Shown one piece after another: positions 34,267 to 46,664 of a stretch of 64,000 bases of DNA. Position numbers and translations under genes: made by a program. This DNA comes from Patella vulgata. Lineage: Eukaryota; Mollusca; Gastropoda; Patellidae. The stretch covers positions 14,506,222 through 14,570,221 of the forward strand of contig NC_065883.2 in assembly GCF_932274485.2 (NCBI RefSeq), in the 5' to 3' direction. The first letter of the stretch is position 1. Each line of letters starts with the position of its first letter. The notes beneath the pieces are model-generated. The model worked only from the letters and a program-made list of their open reading frames with translations. It searched no databases and was not told the DNA's origin.

Positions 34267-34837
34267 GTAGTAAGAAACGAAAATCATAATCACAAAGATG
34301 ACCGCATCATGACCATCAAGGCACAATTAATGAATTAAAATGTCATAAGCCCCATGAATGTGAATTCCATCGTCGCGGTTTAGTTTGTGATGGTGTCTCT
34401 TGATGTGTACTGTTTCCGAAAGTTTACGCACTTTTTTGTTATGTATGTTGCAGGCTAAGGTTTTCACACTATCCCATTTTACTTTATGGTTTTGTCTGGT
34501 TTAGGCTGATTTTCCATTAGTGTTTACCCGTATTTTAAACCAGTTTTTTTATATTTCACCTTGTCGGCGGATATGCTAAGATGTTTTGCCTATAAATGTT
34601 ATGGTAACACGTATTTCATGTTTTTTGCCAGTTTGTGTTTTATTGGTGGTTTCGTTGGATGAAGAACTGGTCGAATTACTTGTTTCACTAGCTGTTGTGG
34701 GTATTTATTAACGAGACACAGCGATTCTTGGATGTGCTAGAGTTCCTTTCTAGATAGATTGGGTGACAGATGTTGGTTGCATGGTTTATTAATTTTGAAA
34801 TGATGTCTGCATTTAATAAAAGCTTGAATTATTAAAT
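34267..34837. other. 3' flank of the BCKDHA copy
   Basis: No ORF of note. A possible minus-strand AATAAA lies near 34784-34789. No poly-T tract (poly(A) on the minus strand) was seen, which weakens but does not exclude a retrocopy origin. Confidence 0.45.
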
Positions 34838-36174
34838 TTATGTCAGTTTCTCGTGGTGTTCAAGTGGATAATTTTTTTTATACTGTTTAACGTGGGTTTT
34901 CATCTCTTCTAGTTGATTCTCTAGATGTTTCGGTAAAACATCGTAAACATCCTCAAACATTTCATCGAGACTAGGTCGCTTTCTGCTTTCGGCGTCAGCA
35001 AAAGCTCTCATGACCATTTTATGAGATTCTAACTTCCATTCCTTTTCCATTTTTTCATCCCAGATACCATTATTAATCATGTAATTTTGCAAACGTGTAA
35101 TGGGATTTTCTTGTTTATCCCAATAGTTTACTTCCTCTACCGATCTGTAGTCTGAATTGTCATGCGCGGCACTATGATGACCAATTCTGTATGTCATAGC
35201 TTCAATGAGTATAGGTCATTTTGGGCTACTGCTATTTCGCGAGCTGATTTGACAGCATTGTACACAGCAAATATATCATTTCCATCTAATCGAACTGTCA
35301 TCATACCATAGCCTACACCACGAGATGCAATACCATCCCCTCTATATTGATCTTCAACAGGTGTAAAAATAGCATAACCATTGTTCCTACAAAAGAATAT
35401 CACTGGACAGTCTAATACAGAAGCAAAATTAAAAGCTGCATGGGCATCACCTTCGGATGTTGCACCATCTCCAAAATAGCAGATCACACACTGTCCATTC
35501 TTCGCTCTCTTTAAAGCATAAGCTGCACCAGCAGCTTGTGGCATCTGTGTACTTATGGTTGAAGATATTGTTACAAAGTTCAACTTCTTTGTTCCATAAT
35601 GAACAGGCATTTGTCTTCCTTTACCAAGGTCATTAACATTACTATAGCACTGATCCATAAATTGGTCAAGTGTAAACCCTCTCCACATCAGAACTCCAGC
35701 TTCTCTGTACTGCCCAAATACCAAATCTCTTGGATCCAGGGCCGCAGCTGAACCAATATGTGTGCCTTCCTCTCCATAATTTGTCATATAAAATGATATT
35801 CTTCCCTGCCGTTGAGATTCATACAATACTATATCCATGGTATTCAACAGTGTCATATCTTTGTACATCTTGAGGACCGTTGAACTGTCTAATTTGGGAT
35901 CTTCACTGTCCTCTAGTATTTTACCATTTCGTCCCAGCGCTCTGTATACAGGAATGCCTTTTATGTTGTCTGGTTCAATAAATTCTAATTTACTGACAAA
36001 CTCTGATTTTGACCCTGGAAACTCCGGTCTATCGTCAAATTTTGAGGTGCCATTTTCCGAACAAGTGATGGAATTGATTCTGTGGAAGTTGCGCTTACCA
36101 ATGAACCGAATTCCCGATGAATTGAGGCGAAAAGAAATAGAAATTAATCCTTGAACCTGGCGAACGACAGACAT
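34838..36174 (-). pseudogene. BCKDHA: Intronless BCKDHA copy (branched-chain 2-oxoacid dehydrogenase E1-alpha), one frameshift
   Basis: The family is the mitochondrial, thiamine-diphosphate-dependent E1-alpha subunit that decarboxylates valine, leucine and isoleucine keto acids. One 1.34-kb block covers the whole protein without introns: a basic presequence (1-40), [64 protein letters not shown], and the ThDP motif [16 protein letters not shown] to CRNN (235-265). A net 1-base loss near 35213-35217 shifts the frame; the rest, [20 protein letters not shown] to YPLEHHEKLT, follows in the other frame and keeps the regulatory serine region. Family-invariant NNGYAISTP reads NNGYAIFTP. Likely a processed copy of an intron-bearing parent elsewhere. 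Alternatively a real single-exon gene with a base error. Confidence 0.75.
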
Positions 36175-36179
36175 ATTCT

Positions 36180-36639
36180 CACATTGTATAAGACCGTTCT
36201 TGATTTTCGTATGAAGCCTGCTCTAACGAATAGTTAATGCAGTGGACCAAGGCCTATGTTACCTTTTAGTAGATGGTGACTGTCGTATTTTCATAAGAGT
36301 TCAAATTCCAGATTTTTTTTAGATACTTTCAGAAACCAATGAATTGATTTCTTTGTCGTGTAAAATTAAGAAATTATTTTTTAATTTTAATATTTAATGA
36401 TATATAAAAGTTACCGATAAAACGCCGAAAATGAAACATAAAGTCAATTTTTTGTTTAAAATGTTGATTTTGTGCATGAAATGTTGACATAAAAATGTAG
36501 AAACAAGAATCATTAGTTTAGAATGTTGCGTTCGTGTCTAAAATGTTCAAACTGGAATGTAGAAACAAGAATCATGAATATTGTCCCATTTGCACACTGA
36601 AACATATTAACTTTGTATTATACATATCGGGCAATAAAT
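36180..36639. other. 5' flank of the BCKDHA copy
   Basis: AT-rich; nothing recognised. No upstream exon or obvious promoter for the BCKDHA copy. Confidence 0.4.
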
Positions 36640-37965
36640 AATTAACCTAGAAATTAAAAAGGCAGAAAAATCTTAAAAAATGATCCGGACAAAATTATTT
36701 ATTTGAAGGCCAAAAATACAACTTTTGCCAAAATGACATTACTTCCGGTGAGAATGGAAAAGTTAAATGAGTTTGATGAAATCCGAAATGGCATAAGGCA
36801 TCACAAGGTTAATATTTGATTCAAAATCGAATAATAATGGACACTTTTAATTTATAAAAAAAAAACCTTGAAAAGTGACCAGTAGAAAATGGTCTATTGC
36901 TCTTCAACCGTTCGAGTTAGAAACCATTTTATGGTATCTGTATGACTATATTGGTTCATTCTATTTGTTGATTGGAATCAAACAATATTATTAAAATACA
37001 GATCTATACTTCGTTTCGTTGATTTATACTTTCGACGGCTACATGAAGATCTGCCCGGGTGTAGTGATAGGTCGCGTCAGGCGTCGTACGAGCGGCTTTT
37101 GACCCTATGACGCCAGACATTGATTAATCAATCAGCAGTAACACACCGTTTCATTGGCTTATCCCCCACTTAAATCAAAACACCGGTAGTATAACAACTC
37201 TTCCAGATCCTAGTGTACTAAAGACAAGTAAAACGACATTTTGAACTGTAAAAAACGAAACGAAATAGGATCTGTGTTTTAATCAGATTGGGAATCAAGT
37301 ATCATAATTTTAAGAAAATAACAAATACATGTACAAATAATTTGAATAAGAATTCAGTTATTGCCCAAATGACATCACTTTTGATGACAGTGAAAGTGTT
37401 AAAATGGTTTGACCTATTCAAAAGTGGCATTAGGCATCAAATGGTGAAAGAAAATTGAAAATCGAATAATAATTGATTCTTTTACGGGCAAAATAACGTG
37501 TAATGTGACTTATTTAAAATTGCCTATTTCTCGGCAACTGCTGATATTTTGACATACATTCTCTTTGAATAAGTTATTGCTACGAGTTTATGAAAGTTAT
37601 GAAGAAATATTTTAAAATATGATGACACTGGCTTGGTTGTAAATAGCTTAGTTTTACACATTTTTTCACCTTTTAATCGAAATGACCCGAAAACGAAATA
37701 GAAATTTAAAAAACCCAATCAGATGTTTTGTGCGCCTTTACTTTACAGGGCACACCCTTTCAGTTTTACCAGATTAGAAAAAAATAATATTTGCTTTCAA
37801 AAGGTGGTACCTAACTGTCAAAATTGTGTTTTGGGTAAAAATACGTCACTTCCGGTGGTGATCGGAAATGTTATCGGTAGCAAAAAAAAATATAACATTT
37901 GCGACCAAGGGGCATATGAACTTTGTTTTATACAAATCGAACAATAATTAATAATTATTAATCTA
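36640..37965 (-). repeat. Family E repeat, interrupted by a MITE
   Basis: Repeats AAATGACATCACTT, TTACTTCCGGTGAGAATGG and GCATAAGGCATCACAAGG, matching the complement of units in 58297-60190. The MITE at 36998-37275 interrupts it. Confidence 0.75.
36998..37275. mobile_element. 278-bp MITE with ACAGATC...GATCTGT ends
   Basis: Terminal inverted repeats ACAGATCTATACTTCGTTTC and the complement GAAACGAAATAGGATCTGT. Inserted into the family E repeat. GC-richer than its surroundings; no ORF. Confidence 0.7.
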
Positions 37966-38782
37966 GGACCGCAAAACTAAATTCGCCAATGGCACTAACA
38001 CAAATTACTTACTGAGACAAAAATCGTTCACATTTTTTCTCCAATATTATATATTGTCATTGGCGTACTTATTCAAATATGTATAATTTTTTTTTACACT
38101 TGTGACGGCGTTAAGTAGTTTTTTTTACACTTGTGACAGCGTTTAGGAGCATAATAGGTCTGACTATTAATTTTATTCGTGCAAATCAGTGAGGTGTTAC
38201 AATAGTTACACAGAAATAGAAGATGTTAATACAACCGTAAGAAAACGCGTTTGCGACCGTCAAACTTTCCAAATTTTCTTCTTTATTTTATTTTATTTTT
38301 ATTTGGGAGGGGGGGGGGGGGTCTATACGTCGTCTGTAACCCGAAATTTTTTCGGGCAAATCAAGTTCTGCCCCCAAACATTCATCGAGCCCGTACGCTT
38401 AAGCCAATGGCGGCTAACACAAATTACTGCGACAAAAAATCGTTCACATTTTTCTCTTGTTCGACGAGCGTTTAATCATTTGTAAAATATCATCAATAAA
38501 TATTCACAAATAAAAAAGGTTTTTTGTACAAATTTTGGCCTAATATCTGCAAATATTCGTCGAAAATCAAAAATCTAAAGCACCGAAGCTGTGTGCCCTG
38601 TCTGGGGCTGTCAAAATGTATCATATGTTAAAATCCAACTATTATTGTTAATATTACGGGAATATTTAAAAAAAACGACAGTGTTGGTGATTTCGGACAT
38701 TTCGCATTGTCGCAGTACGTCCAGAATAGCTTTAAAACCTAAGTCAAACCCACTTTCCAAGTATAACCGAAGAGATCGAATC

Positions 38783-39661
38783 CATAGGCGTACGGGCTCG
38801 ATGGCAGTTAAGGGGGCAGGGGTTAAAGACAGCGGCGCGGTCTTCCTCGAGAGGCGAAGAATCGGAGCTTACCTTGTGTAGATCCCCCCCTCCACCAAGA
38901 AAATTTTGGAATATCTGACGGCTGCAAACACGTTTTCCTGCTATTTCAGCCCGTGAACAAAGCAACTTCAAAGTGGTCTAATATAGGCCTTCAAGATGGC
39001 TGGCTCGACTTCCAATCAAAAGATCAATCGTTTACAGTCCACGGAGACGGGACCGTTGGGAGAAAATTTTGAAAATTTAACCACCACAAATGCGTTTTCT
39101 GCTATTTTAGCCCGTGTAAGCAACTCCAAAAGTATCCAATGGTTTTGTAACCGAAATCCCATTCTGAATTCCAAACATCTAATCAGACTGTTGCAGCTGC
39201 ATTCACAATGCCTGAAAAATGTCGCACAAAGTAGAGTGGCTCCAGACAAAATGTTTTAATCCATAGTCAACTCAGTACAAATTCGTGGTATTCAATTAAA
39301 ATAAAAGTAAAATTAGTGTTTTATTAGGGCTCGATGACAGTTAGGGGAGCAAAACTAGAAATGCCCCAAACATTTCAGGTTTACAGACAGCGGCGCCGGT
39401 TTTCTTCGAGAGGCGAAGAAGCGGAGCTGACCTTGTATGGACCTCACCCACCAAGAAAATTTTGGAAGATTTGACGGCCGCAAAAGCGTTTTACTGCTAT
39501 TCCAGACCATAAAATTAGTGTTTTATTAGATTTCGGGCACTTTATTTGGCCAAGTAGATGAAATAATTTTTTTTTCACTTTACCCGTCTGCCCGAAAAGT
39601 CAGCTTGCCCGAAAGTTAGGGGGGAAGCTGCCCCCCTGCCCCCCTGGCTCGTACGCCTATG
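38783..39661. mobile_element. 879-bp element with CATAGGCGTACG ends and 8-bp target duplication
   Basis: CATAGGCGTACGGGCTCG at the left, GGCTCGTACGCCTATG at the right, flanked by ATCGAATC (38775-38782 and 39662-39669). An 8-bp duplication suits a hAT-like non-autonomous element. Internally it repeats AAGAAAATTTTGGAA. Related pieces lie at 30111-30307, about 38290-38480 and 41380-41857. Confidence 0.8.
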
Positions 39662-39699
39662 ATCGAATCGACCCGACAATTAGTTTCTGAGATATGCTC

Positions 39700-40735
39700 A
39701 AGTGGAAAAATAATGATAACTAGAACTGCGACGCAGTAGTGGCGGGTTTCACTATTGCCACTATACCCTTTGATTTTATGTCACTTCCGATGCCTCGTTA
39801 CCTTTGAACTTATGTCACTTTCGGTACCAATGAAACCGTTAAACAAATTTTCACATAAGTATTGCACATGTTTTATAAAAGTGACACGGAATCAACCAAA
39901 TCCAGCAATATGAGTTCCATTTATACATTTTTAACATTTTTTGTTACATATGTTAAAAAAGTGATCCTGGGAAAATTTGTTACTAACTTACTGCTAAGTT
40001 AGCTGATGAGACTTTTTAATGGGAAATTAATATGCGAAAAAAATCTTAAAAAGTGACCCTGACAAAATTGGTTATTACCCAGTAACGGAAGAAGTTAAAA
40101 GCCGTTTGTTTATATCTATAGCATTATATTAAATCATTCTAATTTTAAAAGAAATTTTGAATAACAACCATTTGAAAAAGATATTTGTTTTGAAGGCTAA
40201 AAATACAGTTTTTGTCCAAATGTTATCATTTCCAGTAAAAAATAAAAGTTGAAATTAGTTTTATGAAATCACAAATGGCATTAGGCATCAAATGGCGAAA
40301 CTTTTATAAAATTCAAATAATAGTTAATAATTTTATGGACCAAAATCCGTAAAAATTTCTCCACAACCTTACATGTTAGAACCCATGATCATATGGGTTC
40401 ATTCTAACACATAACAAATAGGACTCATTTGAAGGCTAAAAATTCAGTTTTGGGCAAAATGACGTCACTTCCGGTGTCAATTTTAAATTCTGCTCAAAAA
40501 GATATAATGCACATTTGCTTTATGCATTCAATGGTGTTACTTTTATGAAAATCCAATAATAATTGAATCTTTTACAGACAAAATAACGTGAAAGGTGACT
40601 CGTGCAAAATTGACTATTTCTCAGCAACTACTCACATTACAAACTAATTTCGGCATAGATTGTCTTCGTATAGATACATGCTACAAGTTTATTAACATTA
40701 CATAGAAAATTTTTAAGCATGACAAAGCCGGTGCT
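39700..40735 (-). repeat. Family E repeat copy
   Basis: Left end ACTGCGACGCAGTAGTGG and GGGTTTCAC equals the complement of the right end of 58297-60190. Inside are AAATGACGTCACTTCCGG and GGGAAATTAATATGCGAAAA units. Confidence 0.75.
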
Positions 40736-40756
40736 CACTCGGGACTTTCTATAGCA

Positions 40757-41113
40757 GAACATTGTCAACTTTATGCACTGGCCAGCCCTTAGTCTGGGCT
40801 TTAACCCGATTAAACATCTTTGGGATGAAATTCAGAAGAGACATGATAACGTCGTACCGAGACCAAACAGTCTTTGGATTTCGCCAGGCTTTTCTCAGAG
40901 TGTGGTTCCAGGTGCCAATTGCGTTCATCAATCGTCTGGTCCACTCCATATAAAGCCACTGCGCTGCTGTTATTGACAGCTTTGATCCATTTGGTAAGTT
41001 GTTTTCTAGAATGATTTGATTAAAGTGCCTTCCTGATTTTGAAATCGTACTGACGTTTTTTTGTTGGTTTTTTTTTTTTTTTTTTTTTGGGGGGGGGGTG
41101 CTGTTTAGTATAA
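40757..41113 (+). mobile_element. 3' fragment of a Tc1-like transposon
   Basis: Encodes remains of HWPALSLGFNPIKHLWDEIQK and ends TGCTGTTTAGTA, the 3' end of the element at 32881. An expanded T/G tract (41068-41099) lies inside. Broken. Confidence 0.75.
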
Positions 41114-41379
41114 TGGGTAATGTATACGTATTTATAAGATCAACGATAAAAAAATTCATTATTAATACTGTACATTTGGAGCATGATGTGATTTTTAATT
41201 TTTTTTAATAACCAGAAGCATTTTATGAAGGGTGTTTCACGTTTCACTGAGTGTTATTTTATCAAGATAAATCTAGAAATATCAGATAAATCTGTACATA
41301 GAATGGTCGCCTGATGCATGGACGTACCAACCTAATGAATGTTTGAAAATATATCTACAGCAAACGCGTTTACCTACTA

Positions 41380-41857
41380 GATCAGCCCGTGAATACAGAT
41401 ACTTCAATGTCGTCCAATATAGAGTATCTTAGGTGACTAACCTAAATCCCAATTCCAAAACAACCAATCAATCGGCGCGGGGTATTGGGGGGGGGGGGCT
41501 CGGTTGAAATTTAATCGCAACAAATGCGTTTTTTTGTGATTCTAGCCCGTGATTAAAGCAACTTCAAAGTTTTCAACCGAAACCCCACTCTATGCCAACC
41601 TGAATTCCAACCACCCAATAAGACTGTTGCAGCTCTATTCACAAAAAATAATCGATGCCCGAAAAATGTCGTACAACGTAGAATGACTCCAGGCAAAATG
41701 CTTTAATCCATTGTCAATTAGGTTTCGGGCAATTTGCCAGCTAGATGAAATATTAATTTTTGTTTTCTCTTTACCCGTCTGCCCAAAAAATAAGATTGCC
41801 CGAAAGCTAGGCCCGCCCCGCCCCGAAAGCCCCACCCCGTGGCTCGTACTCCTTTGG
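41380..41857. repeat. Diverged piece of the CATAGGCGTACG element family
   Basis: Shares AGCCCGTGAATA, GCAACTTCAAAG and GATGAAATATTAATTTTT words with 38783-39661 and ends near GGCTCGTACTCCTTTGG, a decayed terminus. Confidence 0.5.
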
Positions 41858-41954
41858 TTGTGAGGGTCACGATTAGTTAATTGAACAGTCGATCCTTAAT
41901 TCTCAAAACTCTTTCCCTATGCCCCTTATCTATCAAATTTTTCATTGCTATCAG

Positions 41955-42990
41955 TTATGACCAGTTAAAACAATTGGTTGCCATGCACAATACACCCACA
42001 TTTTCCAAGAAATGTATCGGAAAGAGGTAAAATTAATAGGGTTCATCCTCTCATTCAATTTGCTACTTAACATATTTGTTAAGTTTCACCAGAATGGGAC
42101 AATTGTAGCTCCTCTGTACCGCCTAAAAATTCATACATATTTCACACCTTGCGTAAAATGCAGGGGATATAGCTCTAGAATCTGAGGTCTGCTGCTTACC
42201 AATAGGTTAAGTTTCATCTCATAAATTGGACAAAAACTGTAGCCTCAGGAAGGTCCACAAACTTCATTCTTATTTCACATTTTACGTAAAAGGCCGGAGG
42301 CCAATACGCACCAGAATTAAACTCAGCCAAGAGCTAGTGATACTCGTTTTAAGTTCATCTAAATCAGATAAAACTTCTGACTTCTAGATGGTCCACAACC
42401 TTGGTATTACATGCTTTTATACTATTTGCGTAACGGAGGTGGCCATTTGATTGAAAGTTACGGCCCGATTATCAGGAAATTCGGACTCCACCATAATTAT
42501 AGTGTAACGGTGATAGATTTGAACGGTTTTGAAAATAAGATAAAAAAAAAAGGTGACCTCTGTAGGGTTCACAAGCTAAAGACGTGATATTTCGTAAATT
42601 AGGGATCATGATCCAGAAAGTTACGGTCCAGTACGTGCCAATATCAAAAGGAACCAGTCTTTAGGATATATCAAAATTTGATGAAAATTCGAACCTCTGG
42701 CCAACAAACTGGGTTTTACATACCGTTAAGGGTAGCAACCATTTTATCGGACAGTTTCAGTCCGATTTTCACTAAATTATAGTGCAGTGGTGATGTATTT
42801 CAACGGTTTTTACAATTAAATAAAAACTGTGGGGTCTAGAGGGTCCCCAAGCTCAAAATGTCGAGATCTTTCGGTTATAAACATACATTGTCAGTTTCAT
42901 CCAAATTGTATAAAAATTGTGATCTCTAGAGTGTCCACAACCTTGGAATTATTAGGCATATGTTTGTCAAGTTTAGCATCGCAGGAAACC
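41955..42990 (-). repeat. Family W long repeat, old copy
   Basis: Left edge GGTTGCCATGCACAATACAC resembles GGCTGCCAGGCAGGATACGC at 17988. The inside repeats AAAGTTACGGTCC, CCAATATCAAAAGGAACC and TAGAGGGTCCCCAAGCT at lower identity than other copies. Confidence 0.65.
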
Positions 42991-43269
42991 GCAATCGAAT
43001 GTCCTTGCATGGTAAGGGATTTTATAAAAGAAATATAATTTCACTTCATTGCTGAGCAATTTCATTAGCCAGAAAACGTCTCTAGATCACCAGGATAGTT
43101 TATATCTACATTCAAGTTAAACCAACTGCATCTATTCATTTTAAGTCTTACGTGGAGCTGAATAAACTATCTGATTTATTGTCATTAAAACATCTATGGC
43201 TGGTTAACAGTGTGTACCTAGAATTTTCTACATAAAGTCTGTGGCATATATATAGATATTAAAGAGAAA

Positions 43270-44250
43270 CCATGTTGTTCTGGGTGAGTCTCTTTTATGC
43301 GCACTTTCTTATCAGTGGGTGGGTAGAGTTTACGGGTGATGATCACGGTTTTGATGTCGCCGGATTCAATACTGATCTGTATCCATGATAATAAATATTA
43401 AAAATGGTTGGCAAAATTTAATCCAAAATGCCCCGAATTTTGCAATATGTCTTATTTATGTGTTTTGTGATTGTTGAGATCAATTCTGATCTCAAAATTA
43501 TTTTTCAAGAATTCTTATGGTAGAAATTCATAATGGCTGGCAAAATGAAATCCAAAATGGTGGAATTTTAATTAGTCGTCTTTTTCTCGTTGGGTATGGC
43601 TTGTGATATGTGGTATATATGGGTTTGGTGGTTATTGGTTTCTATTTAAAAAAGAAATATGAATGGACCAAATGGTGTAATAAGCAATTTGATTAGCCGA
43701 GACTTTGGAACACAATAACTCTCCTTCTAATTGAGCTAGAATGTTCAAACTTGGTGTAGGCGTTCATTAGGCGAATGCCTTGATGGAGTTCGATGATGAA
43801 CATTGTTTGCTTATGGTAAGCAGGGATAAGCAATCTGATTGGTTGATGCTTTGGGGCGCGAAAACATTAGTTTTAATTAAGCGAGAGTGATTGAAACGCC
43901 GAGTATAGATTCATTATATCTTTACCTTGACTAAGTTCGATGGTGAGAATTTTCTGCTTAGACTAAGGAGTTATAAGCAATTTCATTGGTCAAGACTTTG
44001 GAACATAACAACACTGCTTTTAATTGAGGTAGAATGTTTAAACTTGATGTAGATGTTCATTAGGTGAATGCCTTGACTGAGTTCAATGATTAACATTTCT
44101 AGCTAAAGCTAAGTAGAGCTAAGCTTTGGGGCAAGATAACTTTGATTCTATCTGATGGAGAGTGATGAAAGTTAGTGTAGTTGATAATCAGTTTGATTGC
44201 TTGATACTTTTGAAAAAAATGTATGTGCGATTAATTAATATGTGTCATCT
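43270..44250. repeat. Degenerate tandem repeat, about 150-160-bp units
   Basis: GCTAGAATGTTCAAACTTGG (43734) and GTAGAATGTTTAAACTTG (44029) recur with GTTCATTAGGCGAATGCC and ATTGGTTGATGCTTTGG. Three to four diverged units; no coding capacity. Confidence 0.55.
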
Positions 44251-44529
44251 ATTTACTTTGGGATTTCGGCGGGGGACATCAGCCTCACTGTTGGCTTGTT
44301 TTCATTATCTTAGCACATGAATAGATAATCTGTGATGGTCATTTATACATAGGGCCGATATAAGTAAATCCCAATCCTGTGTAGCCATCTTCAAAGCGAT
44401 TATCATAGAGTATTTTAACTCGATAGTTGAAACCACGTTCAGATGGTTATCTGATGAGTGAATTGTTATTTTTGTCAAATGAATCAGTTGTTGTTTTTAT
44501 CAAAGATAAGTAAAAGTTGCTCAAATATA

Positions 44530-44800
44530 TTGTTTTTGGCCATTATGACTAACTTATTTGACCGTTATGACTAAGGTGGGGCCGTTTTGACCAACCTGTT
44601 TTGGACCGTTATGGCACAGGGCGATATTTGCTCAATATGTTTTGGCCATTATGACCAAATTATTTGGCCATTATGATCAAGCTTTTTGGCCGTGATACCC
44701 AAACCTAATGGCCGTTATGACTAAAGTAGGGCCGTTTTGACCAAACCTGTTTTTAGCCGTTATGGCATAGGGCCGTAATAACTACATCCGTTTTGTCAAA
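44530..44800 (+). repeat. GGCCGTTATGACC degenerate repeats
   Basis: Many units of GACCGTTATGACTAA, GGGCCGTTTTGACCAA and GGCCATTATGACC in about 270 bp. Inverse of 21478-21560. Confidence 0.65.
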
Positions 44801-45234
44801 ATTATTTCTATTGGTTAATTTCTAGGTCAATTTCAAGATGTCTGCGTCCATGTGTAGAATGTCAACATTACTATTATTATTTTTACAGGACTGAGTGATC
44901 GTTAGTACATGTATTAGATGTGCTTGTGCAAGAAGAGTTTACTTTTATTTATAGCACACGTTAAAATTAACAGGGTCTACTTTCGCTTTTGAGGTAGAAT
45001 TGAAAATGGTGATGAAATAATGAAGGTAAGAATGAAACCGCACTCTCTGGAGTTACTGAAGTCACAGTCATAACAGTGCCATAGAAATGGTTCCACTACT
45101 GGTGTCTTCCGTCTTACTCTAGCCACAGTATATAGTGAACCGTCCTAAGGCCTTCCTTTGAGCAATTCACTACAAAAAAGTTACTGGCCTATAACTCCCT
45201 TAATTTCCAATAACACTGACCCCAAACTGTAGGC
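44801..45234. other. Intergenic sequence, nothing recognised
   Basis: No repeat match within the window and no gene signal; one AT-rich patch near 44870. Confidence 0.4.
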
Positions 45235-45246
45235 CTACTGTACGTA

Positions 45247-45622
45247 ATGAAATGAAATGAAATGGGGTTTAAAGTCCTACTGTTCTGCTCCTAACCTGGG
45301 CTAATGAAGACAGGCATATGCCATACAGTGTGCTATGAGGGAAATTTTGCCCGGGCAGCGGCACTATCGCCTACTCTTATATCGAATTCCAACTGCCAAG
45401 GGATCTTTTACGTGCAATTCCAATGTATACACGGGACCTCGGTTTTTCGTATCATCCGAAGGACTAGACAGCTGTCCTTGTCAGGCCCTCCGTCCTGCAT
45501 CACTGACAGGGGGGAACCACGCCGGAAAATCTGGATGAACTTTCTCGGCCAATGCAGGGATCAAACACCCGACCTCCAGGCTAGCGAGCCAGCGCCTTAC
45601 CCACTTAGCCACGTGGTCCCCC
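45247..45622 (-). mobile_element. SINE-1, full-length, with 12-bp target duplication
   Basis: Reverse copy with tail complement GAAATGAAATGGGG at the left and tRNA head complement TTACCCACTTAGCCACGTGG at the right. CTACTGTACGTA flanks it at 45235-45246 and 45623-45634. Confidence 0.93.
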
Positions 45623-45634
45623 CTACTGTACGTA

Positions 45635-46088
45635 GCTTAACTTAATAAACCAATTCCCATTGAAATAAAGGTGAAACCTTACCATATAATTATGTGATTT
45701 GATTTAACCCAACTGCTATATGAAATTTCTGTGGAGTTTAAAACGGCCGTGGAACCAGAATCGCGGGGTGTCATCTCGAGAAAACAGAAAAACTGTTCGG
45801 TAAGATAAGATTATGATTTCAGTTTTCAACTCTTCACTATTTGTAACATAATTGCTGATTTCCATGCAAACTGTGATGATATGTGTTGAAAAGTTTGCAA
45901 TTGAACCTAATTTTATTTGCTCAAAGCCTTGAATAGTGTATCGATTGCAGTCGTAGATAAGTATTGTCACAGATAAAATTTGGCGCTAGTCACACGATAG
46001 ATAATACCGTATTATCTATGGTCACACAGTCCTGACATATCTTGTTACGCGGAATTTAACCCACAGTCAACAAAACCCCATTATTAGG
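45635..46088. other. Spacer between SINEs, possible 5' UTR exon
   Basis: GC-richer patch ACGGCCGTGGAACCAGAATC to AACTGTTCG|GTAAGA (donor after about 45800) could be a non-coding exon upstream of WDR25. No acceptor or homology supports it; weak. Confidence 0.2.
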
Positions 46089-46410
46089 GCTATTTAATTT
46101 ATCACTTGAAATGGGGTTTAACATCCTACTGTTCTGCTCTCACTTTGCTAATGAAGACAGGCATACGTCCTACATGATACCGTGTGCTATGTTGAGGAAA
46201 ATTTTGTCCCGACAGTGGTACTACGAACTACTCTTGTTTTGAATTCCAACTGTCAATGGTTCTTTTACGTGCCCACCAATGTGTACACAGGATCTCATTC
46301 CCTTGTCCCATTCGCATGACTATACATTGTCCCTTGCCAGACCCTCCGTCCTGCACCACTAACAAGGGGGAACCACACCGAAAAATCCAATGATCGAACA
46401 CCAGGATCGA
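46089..46410 (-). mobile_element. SINE-1 copy, rearranged
   Basis: From AATGGGGTTTAACATCCTAC to ACCCTCCGTCCTGCACCAC. A second partial stretch (TTCCAACTGCCAGGGTTCTT near 46438) repeats part of the body, so it may be two fused fragments. Confidence 0.75.
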
Positions 46411-46664
46411 ACACAGGAACTGATCTTCTTATATCAAATTCCAACTGCCAGGGTTCTTTTACGTGCACATCATTTTTTCGACCCATTCTACAATTAAAAA
46501 GATTTCTTCTTTTAATCAGAATGTGGGTCATCTATATTGATATTAGATTCATAACAAATATTCATTTTTTGCTAAGCTTCATATATAGGCTCCTTTTTTA
46601 GCTCTTATTTTTATTAGTAAAATAATGATCATTCTTTTGCAATCTGTCATGTTATCCTTTTTAT

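Noticed and set aside
45716-45970. 84-residue minus-strand frame between two SINEs
   Set aside because: No homology, no splice context; kept only as unexplained sequence.
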